Shown: positions 18,167 through 27,713 of the stretch, piece after piece
How the letters are laid out: every line of letters starts with the position of its first letter
How positions within the stretch are numbered: the first letter of the stretch is position 1
Source of the DNA: Kineosporia babensis
Lineage (GTDB): Bacteria; Actinomycetota; Actinomycetes; Actinomycetales; Kineosporiaceae
Direction: 5' to 3'
Length of the DNA stretch: 64,000 nt
Assembly (NCBI RefSeq): GCF_021129305.1
Contig: NZ_JAJOMB010000007.1
Location: 124,001 to 188,000 of the forward strand
Made by a program: the position numbers and the translations under genes
The notes under the pieces: model-generated
Databases searched by the model: none
The model's input: the letters and a program-made list of their open reading frames with translations, nothing else
Told to the model about the DNA's origin: nothing

Positions 18167-18496
18167 GAAGCTTGTGCTCCGCTTTCTCTTACGGGTGTTT
18201 CAAGGAAAGGACGTCGGCATCGGCGCCGGAGGCAGGCTGGCAGTTCGTTGCAGACGGCAACTAACTTGCGGGTGCAGCGTCGCCGGGGCGCGCGGGTATT
18301 CCCCGATCCGGCGGCCGAACGGGTGAACCGGCGCGTTCTGATCCGCTTTGCTGCGGATTTGGGCACCCGATCGGGCCTGGGCGGACTCCTGCTGCCCCCG
18401 GAGGCCGTCAGGTCCTCGTCCTGTCGGTGCTACCCCATAGAGTCTGCGGTGATCGTTGAAGAGCTCCCGGCAGGATCAGCAAGAGGTGGAAGATCT
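18167..18496. other. Intergenic region between exporter and tex
   Basis: About 330 bp with no convincing gene. It holds the inverted repeat at 18242-18266 on the exporter side. Frames open here in both directions lack start/ribosome-binding support and known domains, so I treat them as non-coding promoter DNA for the two divergent genes. Confidence 0.6.
18242..18266. promoter_or_regulatory. Inverted repeat upstream of exporter, candidate operator
   Basis: AGTTCGTTGC and GCAACTAACT flank AGACG: 10-bp arms with one mismatch. The AGTT/AACT ends resemble the palindrome at 14315. It sits 76 bp before the exporter start codon. Confidence 0.5.
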
Positions 18497-21016
18497 GTGA
18501 CAGTCTCCGTCGAACAGCGCATCGCCGACGAGCTGCAGGTGCAGCCGTGGCAGGTGGTTGCCGCTGTCGGGCTGCTCGACGACGGCGCGACCGTGCCGTT
18601 CGTGGCCCGGTACCGTAAAGAGGTCACCGGCACCCTGGACGACGCCCAGCTGCGCACCCTGCAGGAGCGCCTGAGCTACCTGCGCGAGCTGGAGAAACGC
18701 CGCGAGGCGATCCTGGAGTCGATCGGCTCGCAGGGCAAGCTCACCCCCGAGCTCGAGGCCCAGGTGCGCGAGGCGGAGTCCAAGTCCCGCCTGGAGGACA
18801 TCTACCTGCCGTACAAGCCCAAGCGCCGCACCAAGGCCCAGATCGCCCGCGAGGCCGGGCTGGAGCCGCTGGCCACCGGGCTGCTGGCCGATCCCACCCA
18901 GGACCCGCGGGTGGTCGCCGAGGCTTTTGTGGACGCCGAGAAGGGTGTGGCCGACGTCAGCGCCGCGCTCGAGGGCGCCCGCTCGATCCTGGTCGAGAAG
19001 TTCAGCGAGGACGCCGACCTGATCGGCACGTTGCGCGAGCGGATGTGGACCCGGGGTCAGCTGGCCGCCAGCGTGCGCGAGGGCAAGGAGGCGGCGGGCG
19101 CCAAGTACTCCGACTACTTCGCCCTCACCGAGGCCTACACCCGGCTGCCCTCGCACCGGGTGCTGGCGATGTTCCGCGGTGAGAAGGAGGAGATCCTCGA
19201 CCTCACCTTCGAGGCGGACGACGCCCCGCCGCCCGCCCCTGGTGAGCTGGGCGGTTCCGAGCAGTACATCGCGCACCGGTTCGAGGTCAGCAACCAGGGC
19301 CGGCCGGGAGACAAGTTCCTGATCGACGCGGTGCGCTGGGCCTGGCGGACCCGGATCTCGGTGAGCCTGGGGCTGGACGTGCGCTCCCAGCTGCGCGCCG
19401 GGGCCGAGGAGGAGGCGATCCGGGTGTTCGCCGCCAACCTGCGCGACCTGCTGCTGGCCGCCCCGGCCGGCAACCGCGCCACCATGGGGCTGGACCCGGG
19501 GATCCGCACCGGCGTCAAGGTGGCCGTGGTGGACGGCACCGGCAAGGTGGTCGCCACCAGCACGGTGTACCCGCACGAGCCGCGCCGGCAGTGGGCCGAG
19601 TCGCTGGACACGCTGGAGAAGCTCTGCCGGGCGCACCACGTCGACCTGATCGCGATCGGTAACGGCACCGCCTCGCGGGAGACCGACAAGCTGGCCGCCG
19701 AGCTGATCGCCCGGGTGAAGGACCAGTCGATGACCAAGGTGGTGGTCTCCGAGGCCGGTGCCTCGGTCTACTCGGCCTCCGCCTACGCCTCGGCCGAGCT
19801 GCCCGATCTGGACGTCAGCCTGCGCGGCGCGGTCTCGATCGCCCGCCGCCTGCAGGACCCGCTGGCCGAGCTGGTCAAGATCGACCCGAAGTCGATCGGG
19901 GTCGGCCAGTACCAGCACGACCTGCCCGAGTCCGCGCTCGCCCGCTCGCTCGACGGCGTGGTCGAGGACTGTGTGAACGCGGTCGGCGTGGACGTGAACA
20001 CCGCCTCGGCCCCGCTGCTGCGCCAGGTCTCCGGCATCGGCGAGAGCGTGGCCCGCAACATCGTGTCCTACCGCGACGAGAACGGGCCCTTCCGCAACCG
20101 GGCCGCGCTGCGCAAGGTGCCCATGCTGGGGGCCAAGGCCTTCGAGCAGTCGGCCGGCTTCCTGCGGATCCAGGGCGGGGAGGACCCGCTGGACGCCTCC
20201 GGGGTGCATCCGGAGGCCTATCCCCTGGTGCGCCGCATCCTCACCAAGGCCGAGGTGGAGCTGCCCGCGCTGATCGGCAACACCGCGCTGATCCGCAAGC
20301 TGCGCCCCACCGAGTTCGCCGACGACACCTTCGGCCTGCCCACCGTGCAGGACATCCTGTCCGAGCTGGACAAGCCCGGCCGCGACCCGCGACCCGCCTT
20401 CAAGGCCGCGGTCTTCGCCGAGGGGGTGAACACCATGGCCGACCTGAAGCCGGGCATGGTGCTCGAGGGCGTGGTCACCAACCTGCCCGCGTTCGGTGCC
20501 TTCGTCGACATCGGCGTGCACCAGGACGGCCTGGTCCACGTCAGCGCCATGTCGCACACCTTCGTCAGGGACCCGCGCGAGGTGGTCAAGCCCGGTGACG
20601 TGGTCAAGGTGAAGGTCATGGAGGTGGACATCGACCGCAAGCGCATCTCGCTCAGCCTCCGGCTGGACGACGAGGTCGGGGCGCCCAACGGTGGCCGCGG
20701 GGATCGCGGCGATCGGGGTGAGCGCGGTGGCTCGCGGCCGAGCGGTCAGGGCCGGGGTGGTCAGGGTGGTCAGGGCCGGGGCGGTCAGGGTGGTCAGAGC
20801 CGTGGCGGTCAGGCTCGTGGTGGCCCGAGCGGCGGTCAGGGTGGCCAGGGTCGTGGTGGTCAGAGTGGTCAGAACCGGGGCGGCCAGGGCGGCGGTCAAG
20901 GTGGTCAGAACCGGGGTAACCGCGGTGGTCAGGGTCAGGGTGGTCGCGGTGGGGCCTCTGTGCCCGACACTGCGCTGGCTGATGCCCTGCGCCGGGCCGG
21001 TCTGCTGAACGAGTAG
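18497..21016 (+). CDS. tex: Tex-family transcription accessory protein with RG/GQ-rich tail
   Basis: An RNA-binding Tex/Spt6-like protein of 839 aa. Order: Tex N-terminal helical domain ([38 protein letters not shown]), YqgF-like RNase H fold ([16 protein letters not shown]), helix-hairpin-helix ([22 protein letters not shown]), and S1 domain ([34 protein letters not shown]). After the S1 domain about 90 residues are almost only Gly, Arg and Gln ([10 protein letters not shown]-type units), then a short conserved-looking end ([16 protein letters not shown]). Start GTG 18497 with GGTGGAAG upstream; a frame open far upstream is antisense to the exporter and not used. Confidence 0.92.
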   Translation: MTVSVEQRIADELQVQPWQVVAAVGLLDDGATVPFVARYRKEVTGTLDDAQLRTLQERLSYLRELEKRREAILESIGSQGKLTPELEAQVREAESKSRLEDIYLPYKPKRRTKAQIAREAGLEPLATGLLADPTQDPRVVAEAFVDAEKGVADVSAALEGARSILVEKFSEDADLIGTLRERMWTRGQLAASVREGKEAAGAKYSDYFALTEAYTRLPSHRVLAMFRGEKEEILDLTFEADDAPPPAPGELGGSEQYIAHRFEVSNQGRPGDKFLIDAVRWAWRTRISVSLGLDVRSQLRAGAEEEAIRVFAANLRDLLLAAPAGNRATMGLDPGIRTGVKVAVVDGTGKVVATSTVYPHEPRRQWAESLDTLEKLCRAHHVDLIAIGNGTASRETDKLAAELIARVKDQSMTKVVVSEAGASVYSASAYASAELPDLDVSLRGAVSIARRLQDPLAELVKIDPKSIGVGQYQHDLPESALARSLDGVVEDCVNAVGVDVNTASAPLLRQVSGIGESVARNIVSYRDENGPFRNRAALRKVPMLGAKAFEQSAGFLRIQGGEDPLDASGVHPEAYPLVRRILTKAEVELPALIGNTALIRKLRPTEFADDTFGLPTVQDILSELDKPGRDPRPAFKAAVFAEGVNTMADLKPGMVLEGVVTNLPAFGAFVDIGVHQDGLVHVSAMSHTFVRDPREVVKPGDVVKVKVMEVDIDRKRISLSLRLDDEVGAPNGGRGDRGDRGERGGSRPSGQGRGGQGGQGRGGQGGQSRGGQARGGPSGGQGGQGRGGQSGQNRGGQGGGQGGQNRGNRGGQGQGGRGGASVPDTALADALRRAGLLNE

Positions 21017-21030
21017 GCCCGGCCGGCTTT

Positions 21031-21079
21031 CGGCAGCGGGCTCAGTGCCTTCACCGAGGTGCTGGGCCCGCTGCCGTTT
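21031..21079 (+). terminator. Terminator of tex
   Basis: CGGCAGCGGGC pairs exactly with GCCCGCTGCCG (11 bp), with an inner CAG...CTG mini-stem in the loop, followed by TTT. Confidence 0.6.
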
Positions 21080-21125
21080 GCGAGTTCTCTGTCCTTGGGC
21101 GGGTCAGGGCTGAGAGCATTTCGGC

Positions 21126-21938
21126 ATGCTTGACGCATCGGGGATCGCCGCAGTCGAAAGCATCGTCCGTCGCACGGCCGACGAGGTGGTCGTGCCGTTG
21201 TTCGGGGCTCTGGCCGCGGGTGACATCGAGGAGAAGGCGCCGGGCGATCTGGTCACCATCGCCGACCGCCGATCTGAGGAATTCCTCTCCAGGGAGCTGA
21301 CCCGGCTCGTCCCCGGTTCACGAGTCGTCGGCGAGGAGGCCACTTTTGCCAGCCCCGACGTCCTTGATCTGCTCGAAGGACCGGATCCGGTGTGGGTGAT
21401 CGACCCGGTCGACGGCACCGAGGCTTTCGCTTCCGGTTCGCCGCGGTTCTCGATCCTGGTGGCGCTGGTGCAAGGGGGCGAACTGCTGGCCTCCTGGACG
21501 TACGCTCCCCTGCTGCAGTTCATGGCGACGGCCACCGCTGACGGCCCCGCGCTGGTGAATGGCGAGCAGGTCAGGGTGGCAAAGGCTCCGGGTGGGCTGC
21601 GGCACCTGGATGTGCTGCTCCCGAGGCCGAACTGGTGGGTCGAAGAGCATCGCGCGAAGTTCAACCGGCTTTTCGCGCAAGGGGTCTCGTCGTCGTTCTT
21701 CGATTACTCGGGCATCAACTACGTGGATCTGGCGGCGGGGCGGCGAACCGCGATGCTGCTTCCATGGGACTTGCCGTGGGACCACGCGGCCGGGGTACTG
21801 CTGCACGCTTCCGCAGGAGGTGTGCTGATCGACATGGAGGGCAGTCCGTACAAGGTGGCCCAGGGTAATGCGCTCCCGATGATCGCGGCGCCCGACCGGG
21901 AGACCGCGCTGATGATCAGGGATGGCCTGAACGGGTGA
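21126..21938 (+). CDS. Inositol monophosphatase-family phosphatase
   Basis: A Mg-dependent phosphatase of the IMPase/FBPase-fold family, 270 aa. Metal-site motifs: GDLVTIADRRSEEFL, GEEA, WVIDPVDGTEAFASG and the C-terminal PWDHAAGVLLHASAGG. The family includes inositol-1-phosphatase, histidinol-phosphatase (HisN) and PAP phosphatase; the substrate cannot be fixed from the motifs. Actinobacteria need IMPase activity for mycothiol and phosphoinositides. ATG 21126. It stands alone after the tex terminator, with the BKACE gene 76 bp downstream. Confidence 0.8.
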   Translation: MLDASGIAAVESIVRRTADEVVVPLFGALAAGDIEEKAPGDLVTIADRRSEEFLSRELTRLVPGSRVVGEEATFASPDVLDLLEGPDPVWVIDPVDGTEAFASGSPRFSILVALVQGGELLASWTYAPLLQFMATATADGPALVNGEQVRVAKAPGGLRHLDVLLPRPNWWVEEHRAKFNRLFAQGVSSSFFDYSGINYVDLAAGRRTAMLLPWDLPWDHAAGVLLHASAGGVLIDMEGSPYKVAQGNALPMIAAPDRETALMIRDGLNG

Positions 21939-22014
21939 CGACGACACCGCCCCGGGTACTGGAACGGTGAACGTCGTGGCCGGATAGTCACAGGTACCCG
22001 ACAAGGAGGAGCTT

Positions 22015-22737
22015 GTGCTGAAGGCCTGTCTCAATGGGGCACGTACGTTGTCCGAGCATCCGGGACTGCCGGCCACCCCGGAGCAGTTGGCCCGCGAAGC
22101 GAGGGCTGCGGTGGAGGCGGGGGCTGACGCTCTGCACCTGCATCCGCGGGGTGGTGACGGCGCCGAGTCCTTGCTAGCCGTAGATGTTGCGGCCGCAGTG
22201 AGCGCAGTGCGTCAGGCATGTCCGGGGATCCCCCTGGGCGTGTCCACAGGGCTGTGGATCACCGCGCGCGACGTGGAGGCGCGGGCCGAGTTGGTGCGGG
22301 GGTGGGTGGTTCTCCGTCCGGACGAGAAGCCGGACTTCGCGTCCGTGAATCTGTCGGAGCCCAGCGCAGTCGAGCTGGCCGGCATCCTGCACGGCGCCGG
22401 GATCGGCGTGGAGGCCGGAGTGTGGACCACGCGGGATGCTGCTCAGCTCGTTGAAGAGCCGGTCCCCGGGATGGTTCGGGTCCTGGTCGAGATCATCGGC
22501 GTACGCCCGGAAAACGCTGTGGCGGAAGCGGATGCGATTCTGGGCCGGCTGGGCGACCCGGGGGTTCCGATTCTGCTGCACGGTGAACTGGCCGCCTGCT
22601 GGCCGGTGCTGCGGCACGCCGCCACGCTCGGCCTCAGCACCCGGATCGGCCTGGAGGACACCCTCGCCGGACCGGACGGCGAGCCGGTAGCCGGCAACGC
22701 CGCCCTCGTCCGTAGTGCGAAAGCCCTTATTCGGTAG
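22015..22737 (+). CDS. BKACE-family beta-keto acid cleavage enzyme (DUF849)
   Basis: A TIM-barrel enzyme of 240 aa in the 3-keto-5-aminohexanoate cleavage family. Members condense a beta-keto acid with acetyl-CoA and split it to acetoacetate plus a CoA ester. Zn ligands are seen in HLHPRGGDGAES, and the LLHGE segment near 190 supplies the conserved His/Glu. GLEDTLAGPDGEPVAGN is a typical C-terminal mark. It is shorter than most members (about 270-310 aa). A perfect AAGGAGGA precedes GTG 22015. The 3' end overlaps the converging oppF by 11 bp. Confidence 0.8.
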   Translation: MLKACLNGARTLSEHPGLPATPEQLAREARAAVEAGADALHLHPRGGDGAESLLAVDVAAAVSAVRQACPGIPLGVSTGLWITARDVEARAELVRGWVVLRPDEKPDFASVNLSEPSAVELAGILHGAGIGVEAGVWTTRDAAQLVEEPVPGMVRVLVEIIGVRPENAVAEADAILGRLGDPGVPILLHGELAACWPVLRHAATLGLSTRIGLEDTLAGPDGEPVAGNAALVRSAKALIR

Positions 22738-23779
22738 GCCGGATCGGGTGCGCCTTCAGGCGGTCGCTCGGGGCGTTCTCCGGGAAGTGGCAGGCGCTCT
22801 GGTGACCCGGCGCCATCTGCTCCAGCGGCGGCTCGACCGTCTTGCAGATGTCCTGCGCCTTCCAGCAGCGGGTGTGAAAACGGCAGCCCGCGGGCGGGTT
22901 CAGCGGGCTCGGTGCCTCACCACGCAGCCGGATGCGCTCACGCTCGGCCCGGGCGTCCGGGTCGGGCACCGGCACCGCCGACAGCAGCGCGTGCGTGTAC
23001 GGGTGCATCGGCCGCTCGTACAGCGAGTCGCGGTCGGCGATCTCGACGATCTTGCCGAGGTACATCACCGCCACCCGGTCGGAGATGTGCCGCACCACCG
23101 ACAGGTCGTGCGCGATCACCACGTAGGTCAGGCCGAACTCGTTCTGCAGGTCCTCCAGCAGGTTGATCACCTGCGCCTGGATCGACACGTCGAGGGCCGA
23201 GACCGGCTCGTCGGCGATCACCAGCTTGGGCCGCAGCGCGATCGCCCGGGCCACGCCGATGCGCTGGCGCTGACCGCCGGAGAACTCGTGCGGGTACCGG
23301 TTGTAGTGCTCCGGGTTCAGCCCGACCAGCTTGAGCAGGTCCTGCACGGCGGGCTTGATCTTGTCCGCCGGCAGGGTCTTGTGCAGCCGGAACGGCGCCC
23401 CGACGATCGAGCCCACGGTGTGCCGGGGGTTCAGCGAGGAGTACGGGTCCTGGAAGATCATCTGCACGTCGCGGCGTAACGGGCGCATGGCCGACTCGGA
23501 CAGCCCGGCGATGTTCTTGCCGTCGAGGGTGATCGAGCCCTCGGTGGGCTGGTCCAGCCGGGTCAGCAGCCGGCCGGTGGTGGTCTTGCCGCAGCCGGAC
23601 TCCCCCACCAGGCCCAGGGTCTCGCCCTTGCGCACGCTGAAGTCCAGGCCGTCGACCGCCTTCACCGCGGCGACCTGGCGGCGGATCAGCGCGCCACGGT
23701 TCACCGGGAAGTGCCGCTTCAGGCCCTGGACCTCGAGCAGGACCTCGGCCTGCGGCTTTTCGGGAACTGTTGTGCTCAC
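22727..23779 (-). CDS. oppF: Oligopeptide ABC transporter ATPase OppF/DppF
   Basis: Second ATPase of the peptide importer, 350 aa. Walker A GESGCGKTTTGR, Q-loop MIFQDPYSSLNPR, signature FSGGQRQRIGVARA, Walker B KLVIADEPVSALDVS, H-loop VIAHDLSVV, and the oligopeptide C-terminal domain with GCRFHTRCWKAQDIC. GTG 23779 lies in a GTGA overlap with the oppD stop. Last gene of the operon. Confidence 0.92.
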   Translation of the reverse strand: MSTTVPEKPQAEVLLEVQGLKRHFPVNRGALIRRQVAAVKAVDGLDFSVRKGETLGLVGESGCGKTTTGRLLTRLDQPTEGSITLDGKNIAGLSESAMRPLRRDVQMIFQDPYSSLNPRHTVGSIVGAPFRLHKTLPADKIKPAVQDLLKLVGLNPEHYNRYPHEFSGGQRQRIGVARAIALRPKLVIADEPVSALDVSIQAQVINLLEDLQNEFGLTYVVIAHDLSVVRHISDRVAVMYLGKIVEIADRDSLYERPMHPYTHALLSAVPVPDPDARAERERIRLRGEAPSPLNPPAGCRFHTRCWKAQDICKTVEPPLEQMAPGHQSACHFPENAPSDRLKAHPIRPTE

Positions 23780-24846
23780 AGCCTCGGTGACACCTCTTCC
23801 GAGAAGATCTTGCGCCGAAGCTCGGCGGGCAGGTGGCAGGCGACGCTGTGGCCGGGCTTGCCGGGCGCCTGCCGTAGTTCGGGCACCTCGGTCAGGGCCA
23901 GGCCGTCGGTCCGCTCGTCGTAGCGGCAACGGGGGTTGAAGGCGCAGCCGGAGGGCAGGTTGATCAGGCTCGGCGGGCTGCCCGGGACCGGCAGCAGCCG
24001 CTCGGCCCGGGCCCGGTCCATCCGCGGCATCGAGCTGAGCAGGCCCCAGGTGTAGGGGTGCTCGGGGGCCTTGAAGATGTCCCGGACCGGTGCGTGCTCG
24101 ACCGCCTTGCCGCCGTACATCACCAGCACGTCGTCGGCCACCTCGGCGATCACCCCGAGGTCGTGGGTGATCATGATGACCGCGGAGTTGAACTCCTGCT
24201 GCAGGCTGCGGATCAGCTCCAGGATGCCGGCCTGCACGGTGACGTCCAGCGCGGTGGTCGGCTCGTCGGCGATCAGCAGCTCCGGGTCGCAGGCCAGGGC
24301 CATCGCGATCATCGCGCGCTGGCGCATCCCGCCGGAGAACTGGTGCGGGTAGTCGTCCACCCGCGAGGTGGGCTCGGGGATGCCGACCCGGCCGAGCAGG
24401 TCGATCGCGTGCTGGCGGGCGGCCTTCTTGCTGACGTCGTTGTACAGCCGGTACGCCTCGATGATCTGGGCGCCGACCTTGTAGTACGGGTGCAGCGAGC
24501 TCAGCGGGTCCTGGAAGATCATCGCCATCTTGCGCCCGCGCAGCCGGCGCACGAAGTCCGCACTGGCGCCCACCAGTTCGTCACCGTCCAGCCAGATCTC
24601 GCCGGAGATGCGGGCGTTCGTGGTCCGGTGCAGGCCCATGATGCCCATGCTGGAGACGCTCTTGCCGGAGCCGGACTCGCCGACGATGCCCAGGGTGCGG
24701 CCGCGCTCCAGGGAGAACGACAGGCCGTCCACCGACTTCACCAGACCGTCGTCGGTCGGGAAGTGGATCCGCAGGTCACGCACTTCCAGGAAGGGACGCT
24801 TCGGGTCGGCTCCGGCGGGTGCCGACTCGTCCAGTACTTCGGTCAC
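23776..24846 (-). CDS. oppD: Oligopeptide ABC transporter ATPase OppD/DppD
   Basis: First ATPase, 356 aa. Walker [14 protein letters not shown]-loop [14 protein letters not shown], signature [14 protein letters not shown], Walker [17 protein letters not shown]-loop MITHDLGVI, and a C-terminal Cys-bearing oligopeptide domain ([10 protein letters not shown]). GTG 24846 directly follows the oppB stop (TAAGTG), so the two are tightly coupled. With OppF it should form the heterodimeric motor of the importer. Confidence 0.92.
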   Translation of the reverse strand: MTEVLDESAPAGADPKRPFLEVRDLRIHFPTDDGLVKSVDGLSFSLERGRTLGIVGESGSGKSVSSMGIMGLHRTTNARISGEIWLDGDELVGASADFVRRLRGRKMAMIFQDPLSSLHPYYKVGAQIIEAYRLYNDVSKKAARQHAIDLLGRVGIPEPTSRVDDYPHQFSGGMRQRAMIAMALACDPELLIADEPTTALDVTVQAGILELIRSLQQEFNSAVIMITHDLGVIAEVADDVLVMYGGKAVEHAPVRDIFKAPEHPYTWGLLSSMPRMDRARAERLLPVPGSPPSLINLPSGCAFNPRCRYDERTDGLALTEVPELRQAPGKPGHSVACHLPAELRRKIFSEEVSPRL

Positions 24847-25860
24847 TTACAGCCTCACCCTCGGGTCGATCACCGCGTACAGGATGTCGACGACCAGGTT
24901 GGCGATCACCACGAAGGTGGCCGCCAGCATGGTCACGCCGAGCACCTTCGGCAGGTCGTTGCTGGAGATCGCCTGCACCGTGTACGTCCCCAGACCGGGC
25001 AGCGAGAACGTCGACTCGGTCAGGATCGCGCCGCCGATCAGCAGGCCCAGGTCGAGGCCGAAGATGGTGAGCACCGGGGTCAGGGTGGAGCGCAGGGCGT
25101 GCTTGAGCACCACCGTGCGCTCGGCCAGGCCCTTGGCCCGCGCGGTGCGGATGTAGTCCTCGTTCATCGTCTCGAGCATCCCGGCGCGGGTCAGCCGGGC
25201 GTACCCGGCCGCGTACAGGAAGGCGAGCGTGACCCAGGGCAGCACCAGGGAGTAGGCCCAGTCGAACGGGTTCTCCGTGATCGGGGTGAAACTGCCGCCC
25301 GGAGGGAAGATGTCCAGGGTGTAGCTGAACACCGAAAGAGCCAGCAGGCCGGTGAAGAACACCGGGAGCGAGACGCCGGCCAGGGCCACCGCCATCGCCG
25401 CCCGGTCGAAGACCGTGCCCCGGCGCAGCGCCGAGAGCACGCCGACCCCGACGCCGACCAGGACCCAGACCACGGCCGCCCCCGCCGCCAGGGACAGTGT
25501 CACCGGCAGCCGGTCGATCAGGTCCGGCAGCACCGGGTCCTGGTCGATGAAGGAGAAGCCCAGGCAGGGGGCCGGGCAGTCGAGCGGCTCGGGGCCACCC
25601 AGGTCGTACTCGCGGCCGGCGAAGACACCCTTGACGAAGTCGGCGTACTGGGTCAGCACCGGATCGGTGAACCCGAGTTGCTCGGCCCGCTGGTGCACCT
25701 GCTCGGCACTGGCCGACTTGCCCACGTAGCGGGAGGCCAGGTCGTCGGCGCTGGCCCCGGCCAGCCTCGGCACCAGGAAGAAGATCGCGAAGGTGATGAG
25801 GCTGACCAGGAAGAGGATGACGACGGCGGCGACCATGCGCCGTGCGATGAACGTGGTCAC
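24847..25860 (-). CDS. oppB: Oligopeptide ABC transporter permease OppB
   Basis: A 337-aa permease with TM1 (VVILFLVSLITFAIFFLVP), a roughly 70-residue external domain with two Cys (DCPAPCLG) typical of actinobacterial OppB, then five more TM segments. The EAA loop is MNEDYIRTARAKGLAERTVVLKHALRSTL, which docks the ATPases. GTG 25860. Located 54 bp after the binding protein. Confidence 0.9.
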   Translation of the reverse strand: MTTFIARRMVAAVVILFLVSLITFAIFFLVPRLAGASADDLASRYVGKSASAEQVHQRAEQLGFTDPVLTQYADFVKGVFAGREYDLGGPEPLDCPAPCLGFSFIDQDPVLPDLIDRLPVTLSLAAGAAVVWVLVGVGVGVLSALRRGTVFDRAAMAVALAGVSLPVFFTGLLALSVFSYTLDIFPPGGSFTPITENPFDWAYSLVLPWVTLAFLYAAGYARLTRAGMLETMNEDYIRTARAKGLAERTVVLKHALRSTLTPVLTIFGLDLGLLIGGAILTESTFSLPGLGTYTVQAISSNDLPKVLGVTMLAATFVVIANLVVDILYAVIDPRVRL

Positions 25861-25914
25861 TGCTCAAGCCTTTCCGGTCGCCGCCGTCGTTTACTCATTG
25901 TGCTGAAGCGCCTT

Positions 25915-27675
25915 TCAGTCCTGCGCCACGCCGAGCGCGGCGTAGTCGTAACCGTCGTAGCCGCTGCTGACGTACACGTTGGTCAGCGTCTCCGGCCGGT
26001 AGAGCAGCACCTTCGCCCAGACCCCGGGGTACACCCAGGCGCCTTCCATGGTCTTGGCGTCGATGTCGGCCCAGGCCTGCTGACGCTTGGTCTCGTCGGT
26101 CTCGTTCACCGCGGCGTCGATCATCTTGTCGATCTCCGGGTCCCGGACGCTCAGGTTCGAGGCGCCACCGGTCTCCCGGATCACCCGGCTGTCGACCAGC
26201 TGGGCCAGGAAGCCGTAGCCGTCCGGCCAGTCCGCGGCCCAGCCGTTGGCCATCAGGCCGAGGCCCTCCTTCTTCGCGAACGACGGCTTGCCGGCGTACA
26301 GCGAGAAGTAGTCGTCCTGCGGGTACGGCTTCAGGGTGACCTTGATCCCGACCTTGGCCAGCGACTGCTGCATCGACTCGGCGGCGGCCTTCTCGGCCGG
26401 ACGCTCGGCCCGGAAGCTGTAGCTGGTCTCGAAGCCGTTCGGCTGGCCACAGGCGGCGAGCGCCTCCTTGGCCTTGGCCTCGTCACCGGTCGGCGCGCTG
26501 ACCGGGTACGGGTCGATCTTGGTGGTGCCCGGGATGGTCTGCGGCAGCAGCGCGGTGGCCACGTCGCCACCGCCGATCTCGCCGCCGAACGCGGTCTGGT
26601 AACCGGTGCGGTCGGCCGCGTAGATCACCGCCTGGCGGCACTCGAGCTTGTCGAACGGCGCGACCTCGCTGTTGATCGAGGTGAACCAGGTGCGGTTGAT
26701 CGGCGCCGAGTCGGCCAGCTTCTTCTGCTCCGGGTCGGCCAGCACCTGGGCGCGGGCCGCGGAGCCGACACCGAGCTGGGTCACCGCGACGTCGAGGTCA
26801 CCGGACATCAGGCGCTGGTCCAGGTCCTCCTTCTGGACGTTGAGCGCGACCTCGATCTGGTCCGGCAGGGCCGGGCGGACCTGGTCGGTGGCCGGGTCCC
26901 ACTGGTCGTTGCGGACCAGGGTGTAGCTCTTGCCGTCCTGGACGTCGGAGAACTTGTACGGGCCGGAGGAGACGACCTCGTTCTTGTACTTCGAGCCGGT
27001 GTCCGAGTCCTTCGGGACCGGCGCGGTGGCGGGCAGGCCGGCGAAGTAGTCGAAGCCGCTGAACGGCTGGTTCAGGTGGAAGACGATCGTCTTGTCGTCG
27101 GGCGTCTCGATCGAGTCCAGGGTGTCCCCCTTGTAGACCGAGAAGCCGTCCTTCACCCCGTCGAGGAAGTCGTTGAAGTACGTCGGCCCGTGCGGGAACG
27201 TCTCCTTGTCGAGCGAGCGCTCCACCGCGTACTTGATGTCGGCCGAGGTGATCGCGGTGCCGTCCTCGAACTTCACCCCGTCCTTCAGGGTGTACGTCCA
27301 GGTCTTGGCGTCGTCGGAGGACTCGCCCAGGCTGGTGGCCAGGTCGGGCACGACCGTGCCGCCCTCGGCCCCCGGCGCGTTCTTGAACGTGACGAGCTTG
27401 CGGGCGTAGTACGCGTTGGCGAAGTTCCACGAGTACCCGTAGTACGTGTCGCCCGGGTCGAGTGAGTCCCACTCGCCCTCGTTGGCGTACCGCAGGGTGC
27501 CGCCCTTGGCGTCGGAGGGGTTGACGATCCCCTCGGTCGCGGCACTGAAGGCGGGCTCGGACCCGCCGTTTCCGTCGCTCTCGTCGGAGGAGGAGTCTCC
27601 CCCGCCACAAGCCGCCAGGCCGACCGCGAGTGCGGCAGCCGCGGCGACGGCGCCGACCGTGCGCCTTCTTCTCAT
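25915..27675 (-). CDS. oppA: Peptide-binding lipoprotein (SBP_bac_5)
   Basis: Extracellular solute-binding lipoprotein of 586 aa. ATG 27675 opens MRRRRTVGAVAAAAALAVGLAACGGG, with lipobox LAAC so the Cys becomes lipidated; an acidic Ser/Asp/Gly tether follows. The core matches family-5 binding proteins (GTLRYANEGEWDSLDPGDTYYGYSW; KDGVKFEDGTAITSADIKYAVERSLD). The upstream frame extension to 27717 crosses the gap after oppC and is rejected. The ligand is probably peptides but could be another cationic or sugar-like solute. Confidence 0.9.
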   Translation of the reverse strand: MRRRRTVGAVAAAAALAVGLAACGGGDSSSDESDGNGGSEPAFSAATEGIVNPSDAKGGTLRYANEGEWDSLDPGDTYYGYSWNFANAYYARKLVTFKNAPGAEGGTVVPDLATSLGESSDDAKTWTYTLKDGVKFEDGTAITSADIKYAVERSLDKETFPHGPTYFNDFLDGVKDGFSVYKGDTLDSIETPDDKTIVFHLNQPFSGFDYFAGLPATAPVPKDSDTGSKYKNEVVSSGPYKFSDVQDGKSYTLVRNDQWDPATDQVRPALPDQIEVALNVQKEDLDQRLMSGDLDVAVTQLGVGSAARAQVLADPEQKKLADSAPINRTWFTSINSEVAPFDKLECRQAVIYAADRTGYQTAFGGEIGGGDVATALLPQTIPGTTKIDPYPVSAPTGDEAKAKEALAACGQPNGFETSYSFRAERPAEKAAAESMQQSLAKVGIKVTLKPYPQDDYFSLYAGKPSFAKKEGLGLMANGWAADWPDGYGFLAQLVDSRVIRETGGASNLSVRDPEIDKMIDAAVNETDETKRQQAWADIDAKTMEGAWVYPGVWAKVLLYRPETLTNVYVSSGYDGYDYAALGVAQD

Positions 27676-27713
27676 CTGTGGACCACCTTCACTAGTGGAG
27701 TTGACGCGGGATC

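Noticed and set aside
16859-18496. Long open frame running into tex from upstream
   Set aside because: It is antisense to the exporter at 16673-18166; tex homology begins only at GTG 18497.
18476-20899. 807-codon minus-strand frame opposite tex
   Set aside because: High-GC shadow frame: composition skewed to Leu, Gly, His, Val and Asp, no domain, while tex is clearly coding on the plus strand.
23780-23929. N-terminal extension of oppF to 23929
   Set aside because: It overlaps the end of oppD in another frame; family alignment and the GTGA overlap place the start at 23779.
24058-27465. 1135-codon plus-strand frame across the opp operon
   Set aside because: Antisense to oppD, oppB and oppA, all of which have clear family motifs.
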